Shown: piece by piece, positions 44,358 through 55,525 of the stretch
Layout: every line of letters begins with the position of its first letter
How positions within the stretch are numbered: position 1 is the first letter of the stretch
Origin: Folioceros fuciformis
Taxonomy: Eukaryota; Anthocerotophyta; Anthocerotopsida; Anthocerotales
Assembly: GCA_049999805.1 (NCBI GenBank)
Contig: JBNGIO010006095.1
Coordinates: 1-60,392 of the forward strand
Reading direction: 5' to 3'
Length of the DNA: 60,392 bases
Notes under the pieces: model-generated
Database searches by the model: none
What the model saw: only the letters and a program-made list of their open reading frames with translations
Told to the model about the DNA's origin: nothing
Position numbers and translations under genes: made by a program

Positions 44358-47300
44358 TCATGGCTGATCTTGACACGAGCAGCACCCATCGACGAAATGG
44401 TGCACTCGGTGTGCATCTCTCACGATTATCTCTCGCCTTTCAAGTCTGGACATGATCTTGGTCCCATTGTGGCAGTCATTGCACATACGCAGATTCTTTG
44501 TCACCAGCAAAGGGGTGCCATCCGTGGTGTTCAAGAGGCCGTAAGCTAAAGCCAGCTTTTCAGCATGCCCACAGAGGGCATCCTCCTTCTCTCCCTCAGA
44601 CACTGCCTTGAGCACCAGCTCGGTGTGTGGGACATGGCCACCCTCATCTTTCAACCGCATGTTCACACCTTTCAGCTTGGAGGTGATGTCGTCCCGCTCC
44701 TCTCCCACACTGAATGTGTGAACCTTGTGGTTCACCTCGATCCAAGCAGTTGCAGGCTTCTTGAAGGCGGCTGCAGACCTCCTTAACTGTTCTACCGTGT
44801 CTGCATCGGTCCACTTACCGGCCCCTGCGTACAGGTTTGCCAGGAGCACATAGGCGGATGCATTGTCGGGTTCGAGTTTTACGATATGATCGAAGCATCG
44901 CCTTCCACGCTCTAAATCCCCATGGCTTCTGCAGGCACTTAATAGACTTCGCCAACCCACTACGCCGTCCTCAAATGGCATCAGGAGCAGCATCTCTTCT
45001 GCCTTGTCCAGACTCCCCGACCGTGCCAGAATATCCACCATGCAAGTGCGATGGAAGACATTGGGAGTGATGCCATATGTCTCCGCCATGGATGCCAAGT
45101 ACTGCTCAGCTTCGTGCACTAGGCCTCCCTGACTGCATGCCCCCAACAGGGCAATGAAGGTGGTATCAGTCGGCTCCAGCCCGTTCAGCTGCATGTCTGC
45201 AAAGCACTGCATTGCCATTTGGCCATCGTTACTCTGCCCATACCCATTCATTAGAGTGGTCCATGTCACTACTGTTTTTGTAGGCAGCCTGTCAAACAGT
45301 CTTCGAGCATCCTCCAATCTCCCGCACTTTGCATACAAGTCCACAAGACTGCTGCCAAGACCCACGTCCGTTTCAAGAGCTCGTTCATGAATCTGAGAAT
45401 GAAGCCGTCTGCCCTGATGTAAGGCTCCAACACTGGCACATGCTTTCAGGAGGCACAGATAAGTGATATTGGCAGGTGTGACGCCTTCCCGCTGCATATG
45501 CTCAAAAAGTGCAAGAGCTTCTTGAACACGCCCATGCTCAATGTATCCTGTTATCATGGCAGTCCAGGTAACCACATTTTTCTCTTGTAAGCTTTTGAAT
45601 ACTCTCAACGCCGTGTCTAAGCTACCACACTTCGCATACATGTCGACCAAACTGCTACCAACAACCATATTGGCTGCAAGTCCTTTCTCCTGCACCTGAG
45701 AATGAAGCTTCTTGCCCTCGCTCAATACTCCAGCGTTGGCACATGCATTCAAGAGACACGCAAATGTAACCTCGTTTGCTGGAGAGATGCCATCCCGCTC
45801 CATGTCTGTGTAGAGTCGAAGAGCTTCGAGACTGAACCCATGCTGAGCGTAACCTGCAATCATGGACGTCCATGTCACCACATTCTTGGTGGGCAATCTG
45901 TCAAACAGCCTCTGTGCATCCTCTAAGCTGCCGCATTTAGCATACATGTCTACCAGACAGTTGCCGATGATGAGATCCCCATCCAGCCCTCGTTTTTGGA
46001 TCTGGGAATGAAGCTCCCTCCCCTGCCGTAATGCTCCCGCACTTGCGCACGAACTGAGCAAGGCAACAAATGTACCATGGCTGGCTGTGCTCATTCCCTC
46101 CTGCTGCATACTTGCATAAACCGTCAGGGCTTCTTCGCTGAGACCCTGTTTGGCATATCCTGCTATCATCGCATTCCACGTCACCACATCTTTCGAGGGC
46201 AGCCTATCGAAGACCCTTGCAGCATCTTGTATGCTGCCACACTTACAATACATGTCCACTAGGCTGCTTCCAAGCACGACATCAACTTCAAGTTGTCTTT
46301 CCTGAAGCTGAGCATGGAGCTGCTTTCCTTGAAGTAATGCTCCCACGGCGGCACATGCTTTGAAGAGACACAAGAACGTGACACGGTCAGGCGGAGTGAT
46401 GCCGTCCTGTTGCATGGCTCCGTAGAGAACAAGAGCTTCTTCACCAAACCCATGCTGGGCATATCCTGAAAGCATAGCATTCCAGGTTACCACATCTTTC
46501 GTCTGTAAACTGTCAAAAACTTTCCGAGCATCCTCCAAACTGCCACACTTTGCAAACATGTCGACGAGGCAGTTCCCAACAAACAGGTTGACTCCGTCAC
46601 TGTGCAAGACATCAGCATGCACCTCCTTCCCAGCTGACAAGTCCGCTTTAGTTGCACAAGCTTTGAGGACCGCCACAAATATGTGACTGTTTGGCTGTAT
46701 AGTCGAGTGACGCATCTGTCTATACAGCTCTATGGCCTTCATAGACTGCCCATTTTCAGCATGTGCCGAGATTATGGACGTCCACATAAAGCAATCTGGT
46801 TCAACCACCCTCCAAAAAACCTGTCTTGCTTCCTGTAACCTCCCGTGAGAAGAGTACATGCGGATCATGTGGTTAGCCAAAAAAGTGCTCGACTCATACC
46901 CGCCTATAGTGGTGACATAATGAAGACGCCTGGCAACATTAAAATCTCTCTCTGTAAGACCCTCCTTGAGCGCACCATACAATAGAGCCTTGGGAACATG
47001 CCATCCTTCTTGTACCAGGAGTTCCAGCTTATGAACAGCTTCGGTAAGTCCTCTCTTCACAAACAGGTCGCTGCCAAGTCCCACATGCAAACCTCCTCCA
47101 TAGCCTTTACAGGGAATCCTGAGAACGACAGAGTGCTGTCAATACAACCAAGTTCTCTGAAGCAAGACCCACAACTGCACATTCTGCGAACAGCGGGGTC
47201 TAGGGGAAGAGAAGCCATTGAAACCTCTCAGAGTCCTCTGAAGATGCCTCGACCCTGTTCCTCCTTTGCGAACGATTGGCCAGAGCCTTTTCCCGAAGTG

Positions 47301-47424
47301 CCCACTCACCGTGACTAGAAGCAGATTCCTGTTGCAGCGCCGGAATTGACAGTTGCCGGAATGTGCTTCGAATCACGCTCCTCACTACCAGGTGGCGGCA
47401 GGAAGCACATCCGCCCTTCTTCAT
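44358..47424 (-). CDS. Long PPR protein with DYW:KP-type deaminase domain
   Basis: Two exons, 47225-47424 and 44358-47070 (154-bp phase-2 intron; donor AG/GTTTCA, acceptor TTGGCAG), give 970 residues. Exon 1 starts at an ATG and reads MKKGGCASCRHLVVRSVIRS, a basic, amphipathic-looking targeting sequence. The body has about eight P-L-S sets with S motifs such as NCLVDMFAKCGSLEDA, followed by P2-L2-S2 and E1. The PG box is replaced by FKKPATAWIEV; a linker ending GGHVPHTELVLK leads to CGHAEKLALAYGLLN (HxE), CNDCHNGTK and VHHFVDGCCSCQDQP, so the terminus is D-Q-P. Most inner P motifs are 36 residues (GISPANEVTF). Close to the genes at 47862 and 51609. Predicted site-specific organelle RNA editing factor. 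Confidence 0.9.
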
Positions 47425-47861
47425 TCAAACAAAAACAGTGCTGATCGCGGCCAAGCTTGGCGGGGACATAACGGGCAATGCTTCCGCACGATGCTGCTCT
47501 TTAACGGGTAGTGCGTGATGATGATGTCGGTCAAGCACGAGCGTGGTCAAGTTCTGCACCGATGAACAAGGGTGGTGGGTTCGGAGGATTGATTCACAGC
47601 AAGCTCCGTTCTCGGAGTCCCTGGGAGACGAGGGGCAGGAACTGGCCATCACTGGTGCCGAGTACAGAGCAGCAACGTCAGTCTGCAGGTAACCTGAGTG
47701 AGTGACTGCCTGTACACCATGAAGGTGTTCCCGATGTTGAAAGCCGCATCTGAAAATTCTTATGTTCAGCTGATATGCAGCGGAGGTGACACAGAAGGCT
47801 TCCTGGGGACGATTTTTAGCCCATCCTTCTCAATGGTGGCACGACAAGCCAGACAAGGTAG
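47425..47861. promoter_or_regulatory. Head-to-head intergenic region of two DYW:KP genes
   Basis: Only 437 bp lie between the ATG of the minus-strand PPR gene (47424) and the ATG of the plus-strand gene (47862), so the two probably share a bidirectional promoter region. Plus-strand donor-like sites (CAG/GTAACC near 47688) mean that a leader exon of the right-hand gene could also lie here. No TATA box is evident. Confidence 0.4.
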
Positions 47862-50800
47862 ATGCCGATGCCCTCCCATCGTCTGCTGACGCACATAGGG
47901 GCAGTTGGACTGAAATGTGCAACGTTGCAGATAAAGCAGGACTGGAAAGGAGGAGCACTGGGGCCATGGTGGGACGACCCACAACGACAACAGGAGTGGG
48001 TTGAGGAGAACACAGAGGAGAACCAGCTAACAGAAGTGGTTGATGCGTTGAATTTGCTAGTGGAGGAAGGATGCCATGTTCCCTCGTCTCTCTACTGTAT
48101 TGCAATCAAGGGGTGCACTAGGCAAAAAGCTTTGAACGTGGGCATACACGTCCATTCCCTGGCTGTTGAAAGTGGGTACGACTCGGACACATTTTTGGCT
48201 AATCACATTATCCGCATGTATGCTTCCCATGGCAGGATGCAGGAAGCATTGCAGGTGTTTGCCAGGCCGGCTGCACCAGATTTTTGCATGTGGTCGTCCA
48301 TGATCTGGGCACATGCTCAACGTAAAGAGCATATGCAGGCTGTCCTACTGTACCGGCAGATGCAAGAGTCCGGTCTGAAGCCAGACAATTATATTCATGT
48401 GGCAGTCCTGAAGGCGTGTGCCACTACAGTGGACTTGTTGTCTGGCAAGCAAGTTCATGCCGGAGTTTTGGAAGACGTGAAGGAGCCTGACGTGTTTGTT
48501 GGCAGCAGCCTGGTAGACATGTATGCAAAGTGTGGGAGCTTGGAGGATGCACGCAGAGTGTTTGACAGTTTGCAGGCAAAAAGTGTTGTGACTTGGAATG
48601 CCATGTTTTCAGGATACGCACACCACGGCCTTGGTCGAGAGGCACTCTCCCTCTACTCAGACATGCAGCAGGAGGGCACTATAGCCAACTATGTCACGTT
48701 TGTCACCCTTTTGAAAGCATGTGCCAATATTGGAGCTCTCCATGCTGGGAAAGAGCTTCATTTTGAGATTCGTGAAAGAGGTTTGGGAGCAAACTTGGCT
48801 CTTGGCAACAGCCTGGTGGATATGTATGGAAAGTGTGGCAACCTAGGAGATGCCCGGAGAGTGTTTGATGAGTTGCCGGTCAAGGATGTTGTGACTTGGA
48901 CTGCTATGATAGCAGGCTATGTTCAGCATGGCCTTGGTGAGGATGCCCTTTCTCTTTATGCTAATATGCAGCAAGGGGGCATCGTTCCAGCCAATCTGGT
49001 CACATTTGTGTGCCTTTTGAAAGCATGTGCTAACGTTGGAGCTTTGCATCAAGGTAAGCAGCTTCATCGTCAGGTTCAGGAAAGGGGACTTGAAATGGAT
49101 CTGATTATTGGGAACTGCCTGGTGGACATGTATGTCAAATGTGGCGACCTAGAGGATGCGCGCAAAGTGTTTGACAGCATGTCTGCGAAAGATGTTGTGA
49201 CGTGGACCACAATGATTGCTGGGTATGCCCATCAGGGGCTTGGTCATGAGTCTCTTACCGTCTACTCGAGTATGCAACAGGAGGGCATCATCCCCGCAAA
49301 CAGTGTGACCTTTGTTTGTCTTCTAAAAGCCTGTGCCAGTATAGGGGCTTTACTTGAAGGCAGGGGGCTACATACTCAACTCCAGGAAATGGGTGTGAAG
49401 GTTGATACGATTGTTGGCAGCAGCCTGGTGGACATGTATGCAAAATGTGGGAGCTTGGAGGACGCATACAGAGTGTTTGATGGATTGCCAAGAAGAGACG
49501 TCGCAACATGGAATGCTGTGCTTGCAGCATACTGTCAGCGTGGGCTGGGGCGGGACGTGCTTTCTCTGCGTGGAAAAATGCAACAGGAGGGCATTAAAGC
49601 CAGTCCTGTGACATTCGTCTGCCTCCTCAAAGCATGTGCCGGCATTCGAGCTTTGGCTGAGGGCAAAGAGCTTCACTCGGAGATTCAGGAACGGGGGCTG
49701 GAGGCCGATGTGGCTGTTGGGAACTGCGTAGTGGACATGTATGCAAAATGTGGGAGCTTAGAAGATGCTCGCAGAGTTTTTGATCGATTGCCGACAAGAG
49801 ATGTTGTGACATGGAATACCATGATCACCGGGTATGCCCAGCATGGACTCGGTGAAGCAGCGCTTTCTCTGTATGCCAGCATGCAACAGCTGGGCATAAC
49901 CTCTGCAGATCCTGTTACTTTTGTGTGTCTGCTAAAAGCATGTGCTGCTGTGGGTGCTCTACATCAGGGCAAGCGGCTGCATTCCTGCATTCGGGAAATG
50001 GGATTGCAAGATGATGTGGTTCTGGGCAATGGCCTGGTGGACATGTATGCCAAACTTGGCAGCCTGGAGGATGCCCGGGGAGTGTTGGACAGACTGCTGG
50101 CAAGAGATATTGTGACATGGAATGCCCTGCTCAATGGCTACGCACTACATAACGAGGCCCAGATGGCAATACAACTTTTCCAAGAGATGAAGTGGCACGA
50201 AGTGGAGCCTGACGCTGCTACTTTCATCTGTCTCCTCTCGGCCTGCAGCCACGGAGGCCTGGTCAAGGAGGGTCAACAGTATTTCCAACAGATGGTAAAA
50301 GAGTACGGCATCGTGCCCACTGCCCACCATTATACCTGCATGGCCGATATCCTTGGAAGGGCAGGTCTGTTAGATGAGGCAGAGAGGTTGTTGCACACCA
50401 TGCCGTTTGAGACTGACATGGTCGGTTGGACCTCGTTGTTGAGTAACTGCAGAAGCCACGGTGAGACTGAACGTGGAGAGAGATGTTTCAATCGACTTAT
50501 CAAATTGCAGCCTCGAAACGCAACGCCCTACGTGCTCCTGGGGAACTTGTATGCAAATGCCGGTAGGTGGAGAGACGTGAGCAGGATTGAGAACATGAGA
50601 AACCAGGCAGGTGCTTACAAAAAACCTGCGAGGGCATGGATCGAGGTTGACAATAAGGTCCAGTCGTTCGTTGTGGGGGAAGAACGGAGTGACATTTCTG
50701 GCAAGCTCAGGAGTGTGAATGAGCGGCTGATGGAAGAGGGAGGCCATGTCCCCCACACGGAGTTGGTGCTGAAGCCAGTGCCTGACGCAGAGAAGGTGGA

Positions 50801-51023
50801 TGCGCTATGTGAACATGCTGAAAAGCTGGCTTTGGCATACGGTCTCCTCAATACTCCAGCTGGAACGACCTTGCTGGTCACTAAGAACCTTCGCATGTGC
50901 AATGACTGTCACAGTGGCACCAAAATCCTGTCAAGGATCGAGAGGCGAGAGATTATAGTCAGGGATGCACATCGTATTCATCATTTTGTGGATGGCCTTT
51001 GCTCATGTAAGGATCTACATTGA
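47862..51023 (+). CDS. Long PPR protein with DYW:KP-type deaminase domain
   Basis: Single frame of 1053 residues from the ATG at 47862. Homology to relatives begins near ENQLTEVVDALNLLVEEG, so the first 50 or so residues may be partly intronic or leader sequence and the start is not certain. About nine P-L-S sets (SSLVDMYAKCGSLEDA, NSLVDMYGKCGNLGDA, NCLVDMYVKCGDLEDA) precede P2-L2-S2 and E1. The PG box is replaced by YKKPARAWIEVDNKV; the linker ends GGHVPHTELVLKPV; then CEHAEKLALAYGLLN, CNDCHSGTK and IHHFVDGLCSCKDLH. All catalytic and zinc positions are present; the terminus is D-L-H. The residue before HAE is Glu rather than the Gly of its relatives. Convergent with the gene at 51609. Confidence 0.9.
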   Translation: MPMPSHRLLTHIGAVGLKCATLQIKQDWKGGALGPWWDDPQRQQEWVEENTEENQLTEVVDALNLLVEEGCHVPSSLYCIAIKGCTRQKALNVGIHVHSLAVESGYDSDTFLANHIIRMYASHGRMQEALQVFARPAAPDFCMWSSMIWAHAQRKEHMQAVLLYRQMQESGLKPDNYIHVAVLKACATTVDLLSGKQVHAGVLEDVKEPDVFVGSSLVDMYAKCGSLEDARRVFDSLQAKSVVTWNAMFSGYAHHGLGREALSLYSDMQQEGTIANYVTFVTLLKACANIGALHAGKELHFEIRERGLGANLALGNSLVDMYGKCGNLGDARRVFDELPVKDVVTWTAMIAGYVQHGLGEDALSLYANMQQGGIVPANLVTFVCLLKACANVGALHQGKQLHRQVQERGLEMDLIIGNCLVDMYVKCGDLEDARKVFDSMSAKDVVTWTTMIAGYAHQGLGHESLTVYSSMQQEGIIPANSVTFVCLLKACASIGALLEGRGLHTQLQEMGVKVDTIVGSSLVDMYAKCGSLEDAYRVFDGLPRRDVATWNAVLAAYCQRGLGRDVLSLRGKMQQEGIKASPVTFVCLLKACAGIRALAEGKELHSEIQERGLEADVAVGNCVVDMYAKCGSLEDARRVFDRLPTRDVVTWNTMITGYAQHGLGEAALSLYASMQQLGITSADPVTFVCLLKACAAVGALHQGKRLHSCIREMGLQDDVVLGNGLVDMYAKLGSLEDARGVLDRLLARDIVTWNALLNGYALHNEAQMAIQLFQEMKWHEVEPDAATFICLLSACSHGGLVKEGQQYFQQMVKEYGIVPTAHHYTCMADILGRAGLLDEAERLLHTMPFETDMVGWTSLLSNCRSHGETERGERCFNRLIKLQPRNATPYVLLGNLYANAGRWRDVSRIENMRNQAGAYKKPARAWIEVDNKVQSFVVGEERSDISGKLRSVNERLMEEGGHVPHTELVLKPVPDAEKVDALCEHAEKLALAYGLLNTPAGTTLLVTKNLRMCNDCHSGTKILSRIERREIIVRDAHRIHHFVDGLCSCKDLH

Positions 51024-51608
51024 ACAAGAAGGTGATTGCAGTGTTTCCCACTTGATCTGGGCATTGGATGACACCGATGTACGAACTGGTTGTTTTTTAT
51101 ATGGGCAGTAATAGTGGGAGACAAGCATCTGGCATGGAGAAAACGGTGGACTCTTCCGTCGCCTTGGAACTTGCCATGAGCTGCATCCAACCGAAGGAGT
51201 CATGTGGTTGCACAGGAATGTGTGATGCCTCCTTTTGAAAATCAGAGCATGAACATGGGGACCAAAACCGGATCTTTCCTCACCAGGCATATCAACTATT
51301 TCCTTTTAACAGTCACTGTGAGTTCAGCCACATCGGTCGCGCGTACGTGAAGACTGGGTTGTCAACCAGTCTGAACGCTGCAGGGGGCACAGCGGGCCTT
51401 ACAAGCCTGTCAGCAAAGTTTCCATCTGCCAGTCGGGTTACATTGGACACGTTTCAGTGACCGGTATCCCCAGAAATTGTAGGCAACCTTTCACAACAAA
51501 AAGATTCGGTCGCAGAAAATCTGCAAATGCACTCACCTCAGGCTAGGAGGAGGATTGCGCAGGAAAGAAATCCTGGCGATGCTTACAGTCTGCAGTTTGG
51601 TACAGACA
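51024..51608. other. Spacer between convergent PPR genes
   Basis: About 585 bp of 3' flanking sequence shared by two tail-to-tail PPR genes. No gene or repeat recognised. Confidence 0.45.
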
Positions 51609-54600
51609 TTAGTGTCGATCGCCACACGAACAAAAGCCATTCACAAAGCGGTGAACACAACGTGCATCCCTGACTATGATTTCACGCTGCTCTGTCCTTG
51701 ACACGACCTTGGTCCCACTATGACAATCTGCGCACATGCGGAGATTCTTGGTAACTAGCAAAGGGGAGCCATCGGGAGTGTTCAGCAAACCATATGCCAA
51801 TGCCAGTTTCTCAGCATGCCCACATAAGGCATCCTCCTTCTCTTCCTCAGGCAGGGGCTTCAGCACTAACTCTGTGTGCGGCACGTGACTGCCATCTTTC
51901 TCCAATCGCAAGTTCACGCTTTTAAGCGTGGAGGAGATGTCATCCCTCTTTTCTCCTACCGTAAATGGGTGAACCTTGCCGTTGAGCTCGATCCAAGCCC
52001 TTGCAGGCTTCCTGTAAGCCCCTGCTGCCTTCCTCAACCCTTCCAGACTTTCAACGTCCCCCCATCTCCCTGTTTTGGCATAAATGTTCCCCAACAGCAC
52101 GTATGGGGTAGCGTTGTGAGGTTCCAGTTGAGTGAGATGGCCAAAACATCGCCTGCCACGCTCTGCATCACCATAGATTCTGCAGGCACTCAGCAGAGAT
52201 GTCCAGCCCACAACAGCATCCTGAGAAGACATCGTTTGCAGCATATTCTCTGCCTCGTCCAGATTGCCTGACCGAGCAAGAACATCAACCATACAACAGA
52301 GATGATGCTCATTAGGTTTGATGCCGTGATCGTCCACCATCAGTTGGAGGTACTGCTGAGCGGCTCCTACCAAACCATCCCGACTGCAAGCTGTGAGAAG
52401 AGAAAGGAATGTAGTAGCATCAGGCTCAACTCTATGTTGCTGCATCTCTTGAAAACACCCGAAAACCATTTCAGTATTATTGCATTGGGCGTAGCCATGC
52501 AGCAAAGCATTCCATGTCACCACATCTTTGGAGGACAACCTGTCAAATAACCTTCGTGCATCCTCTAGGCTCCCACATTTTGAATACATGTCAATAAGGC
52601 TGCTTCCGATAATGACATCAGATTCCAGACCTCTGGCCTTAATCTCTGAGTGAAGATCCTTGCCCCGTTGCCACGCTCCAACACTAGCACATGCTTTCAG
52701 AAGGCCTACAAGGGTATCCTGATCAGCTTGCGCCATGGCCTCCTGTTGCATCCTAGCATAAAGAAAAAGTGCCTCATGACCGAGTCCATGCTGAGCGTAT
52801 CCTCCAATTAATGCATTCCATGCTACCACATCTCGTATCGGCAATCTGTCAAAAACTCTGCGAGCATCATCTAAACTCCCACATTCTGCATACATGAGAA
52901 CGAGGCTGCCACCAATATCAACATCCGCTTCCAGTTGACATTGTTTAACATGGGAGTGGAGCTCCTTGCCGTCAGATAAAGCTCTTATGCTGGCACATGC
53001 CCTCAGTAAGGATACAAACGTGCAGTGATTTGGGGAAGTGAGACCCTCCTGCCACATTCTTCTGTAGAGAGTCAGGGCTTCTTGTACAAGTCCATGCTGG
53101 ACATACCCAGCAATTATTGTGGTCCATGTCACAACATCTTTGGTTTGCAACTCATCAAATACTCTGCGGGCATCCTCTAAGCTCCCGCACTTCACATACA
53201 TGTTGACCAGGCTGCTGCCAAGAATTGCATCAGCTGTTAGTCTCCTGCCCTCGATTCGCAAGTGGAGGTCCTTGCCCTCCTTTAAAGCCCCAATAGCTGC
53301 ACATGCTCTCAAGATGCCCGCAAAAGTGAAGTGATCTTCTGAACCAGGATAATCGAGTTGCATATCTGAATAAAGCGTCAGGGCTTCTTGTCCTAGCCCA
53401 TGCTGAGTATACCCTGTAATCATGGCATTCCATGTGACCACATTCTTTGAGTGTAGCCCGTCAAACACTTTACGAGCATCCTCCAAGCTGCCACATTTGG
53501 CATACATGTCAACCAGGCTGCTGCCAACAACAACATCAGCTGCAAGCCTCCTTTTTTGGATCTGAGAATGAAGCTGCCTCCCTTGATGTAAATCTCCTAC
53601 GCTTGCACATGCTTTGAGAAGACAGAGAAACGTAACTTGATCGGCTGCTGTTCGACCCTCCCGCTCCATACTTGCATACAGCGTGAGTGCTTCTTGCCCA
53701 AGCCCATACTGAGCGTATCCTCCGATCATGGCATTCCAGGTCACCACGTTCTTTCGGGGCAGTCTGTCAAACAATCTACGAGCGTCATCCAAGCTCCCGC
53801 ATTTTGCATACATGTCCACCAGGCTGCTGCCCATGACTACATCCGTGTCAAGTCCTCTACCCTGAATCTTAGCAAGGAGCTCCTTGCCCCTCTGTAAATT
53901 CCCCGTGCTTGCACATGCTTTCAGAAGGCATACGAATGTGACAACATTAGCTGGAATGGTGGAAGTTCGCTCCATATAGGAATAAAGACTGAGAGCTTCT
54001 TGATACAGCCCGTGCTGAGAATATCCTGCTATCATTGCAGTCCATGAGACCACATCCTTAGACACTAGATTATCAAATACACGGCGGGCATCCTCTAAGC
54101 TCCCACACTTTCCATACATGTCGACCAGACAGTTACCAACATACGCACTTACCGTAGTCCCACTCTCCAGGATATCAGAGTGGACCTGCTTGCCATGCAC
54201 CAGATCCTTAGCAACGGAACATGCTTTCAGCACTGCTGCAAATATGTAGTCGTCCAGTTTCACCGTCGTTTGTCGCATCTGTTGATACAATTCTATAGCC
54301 TGCAGGGGCTGCCCATGTTCTACATGTGCTAAAATAATGGACGCTCGCATGTAGGAATCTGGCGCCGGAAGCCTGGTGTACACCTGCAAAGCCTCCATCA
54401 ACCTCCCAACCGCTGCATACATACGGATGATGTGGTTGGCCAGAAACGTGTTGAACTCATGCCCACTTGCAAGAGCCAACGCATGCACAAGTCTGCCAAG
54501 AAGCAAGTCTTTTTGCGCAGTACACCCCTTGAGAAAATGATAGAGGACAGAGGCAGGAATTGGAGCTCCTTGCCTCACCAGCCGGCCCAATTCTCTGCAA

Positions 54601-55052
54601 GTTTGAGGACACTGTAAGAAAACTAGACGAGACATAGAGGTTAACATCACGAGAAAGGCAGCAACATGACAAAGCTGCCCATCATCAGAGTACACTGGTA
54701 AATATGTAAACCTCCCAGAGTCTTCAAGACTAGCCCTCTTGTCGACTCCAGACTGCTGCAGTCCTTGGAACGCAGCTGCAGTTGGCTGTGCACTGGGTCC
54801 AGAACATCGTAGCATGTCTGTACTCGTTCGATGATGAAATGCTTTCTCATCGTCCATGGCAAACGGCACCAGCACCCGCGACCTCTCACAGACAAGCTCT
54901 GGAGCGCCTCTCACCACTGCAAGCCAACAAGATATGAGTATGAGATGAAGTGGCTGCTGATCCCGCAGGCCAGCTGCAACAGGAACATACTCGACAGTTT
55001 TCGAAGCGGAGATTCCGCCCGCAACGGAGAACATGTGAGGTGCCGGCCACAT
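51609..55052 (-). CDS. Very long PPR protein with DYW:KP-type deaminase domain
   Basis: The frame is open for 1147 codons from the ATG at 55052. An intron of 117 bp (54595-54711, donor AG/GTTTAC, acceptor CTTGCAG, phase 2) is likely, because the donor follows ASLEDSG, matching the end of exon 1 of the gene at 44358-47424 (ASSEDSE), and the sequence inside is unlike any relative. Splicing gives 1108 residues; since 117 is a multiple of three without stops, retention would also be translated. About ten P-L-S sets precede P2-L2-S2 and E1. The C-terminus shows YRKPARAWIELNGKV, GSHVPHTELVLKPL, CGHAEKLALAYGLLN, CADCHSGTK and VHRFVNGFCSCGDRH, ending D-R-H. Most inner P motifs have 36 residues. The N-terminal region to about residue 60 has no clear targeting pattern; an internal ATG may be used. 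Confidence 0.9.
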   Translation of the reverse strand: MWPAPHMFSVAGGISASKTVEYVPVAAGLRDQQPLHLILISCWLAVVRGAPELVCERSRVLVPFAMDDEKAFHHRTSTDMLRCSGPSAQPTAAAFQGLQQSGVDKRASLEDSGRFTYLPVYSDDGQLCHVAAFLVMLTSMSRLVFLQCPQTCRELGRLVRQGAPIPASVLYHFLKGCTAQKDLLLGRLVHALALASGHEFNTFLANHIIRMYAAVGRLMEALQVYTRLPAPDSYMRASIILAHVEHGQPLQAIELYQQMRQTTVKLDDYIFAAVLKACSVAKDLVHGKQVHSDILESGTTVSAYVGNCLVDMYGKCGSLEDARRVFDNLVSKDVVSWTAMIAGYSQHGLYQEALSLYSYMERTSTIPANVVTFVCLLKACASTGNLQRGKELLAKIQGRGLDTDVVMGSSLVDMYAKCGSLDDARRLFDRLPRKNVVTWNAMIGGYAQYGLGQEALTLYASMEREGRTAADQVTFLCLLKACASVGDLHQGRQLHSQIQKRRLAADVVVGSSLVDMYAKCGSLEDARKVFDGLHSKNVVTWNAMITGYTQHGLGQEALTLYSDMQLDYPGSEDHFTFAGILRACAAIGALKEGKDLHLRIEGRRLTADAILGSSLVNMYVKCGSLEDARRVFDELQTKDVVTWTTIIAGYVQHGLVQEALTLYRRMWQEGLTSPNHCTFVSLLRACASIRALSDGKELHSHVKQCQLEADVDIGGSLVLMYAECGSLDDARRVFDRLPIRDVVAWNALIGGYAQHGLGHEALFLYARMQQEAMAQADQDTLVGLLKACASVGAWQRGKDLHSEIKARGLESDVIIGSSLIDMYSKCGSLEDARRLFDRLSSKDVVTWNALLHGYAQCNNTEMVFGCFQEMQQHRVEPDATTFLSLLTACSRDGLVGAAQQYLQLMVDDHGIKPNEHHLCCMVDVLARSGNLDEAENMLQTMSSQDAVVGWTSLLSACRIYGDAERGRRCFGHLTQLEPHNATPYVLLGNIYAKTGRWGDVESLEGLRKAAGAYRKPARAWIELNGKVHPFTVGEKRDDISSTLKSVNLRLEKDGSHVPHTELVLKPLPEEEKEDALCGHAEKLALAYGLLNTPDGSPLLVTKNLRMCADCHSGTKVVSRTEQREIIVRDARCVHRFVNGFCSCGDRH

Positions 55053-55525
55053 CTGTATAATCGCCAGAAAGCATAGTGCCTGTCTGGTAAGAATTCGCGC
55101 ACACCCATGTCACGGACTTGATTTCTGGTGCCACGAAGCGCGTTGCCATAGTATCACCATCAGGATGCAGTAGTAGCAGTTGCCTCACTGGTAGCTGCTA
55201 CTGTACAATTTTATCTGCGTGGACGATGCCTACTGCTTTATTCACTTTCCAGAGCACCGTCGTATCAACAGTTCGTAGTGCAGGCAGACACTCGTCTGCA
55301 CATCTCAATGTGCCCAGATCAATTGGAGAAATGCTTCGACAGCACAGCTATGTTGCGAGGTGCTATGTAACTGGACTCGGGGGAAGACAAAATGGAAGAA
55401 ATGGAGGCACACGACGTCACAGTCCGCTGCCATTGGCGGGCAAAGAGCAAAAGGGGTCGATTCTCGTGCCTACATTAAAGTACAAACTCATTACAACGTC
55501 CAAAATTTGTCAGGAAAAGCCTCGT
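55053..55525. other. Spacer: PPR upstream region and COP1 3' flank
   Basis: About 470 bp between the PPR ATG and the COP1 stop, both on the minus strand. It should hold the PPR promoter and the COP1 3' untranslated region. The long plus-strand frame starting at 55118 runs antisense through COP1 and is not supported. Confidence 0.45.
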
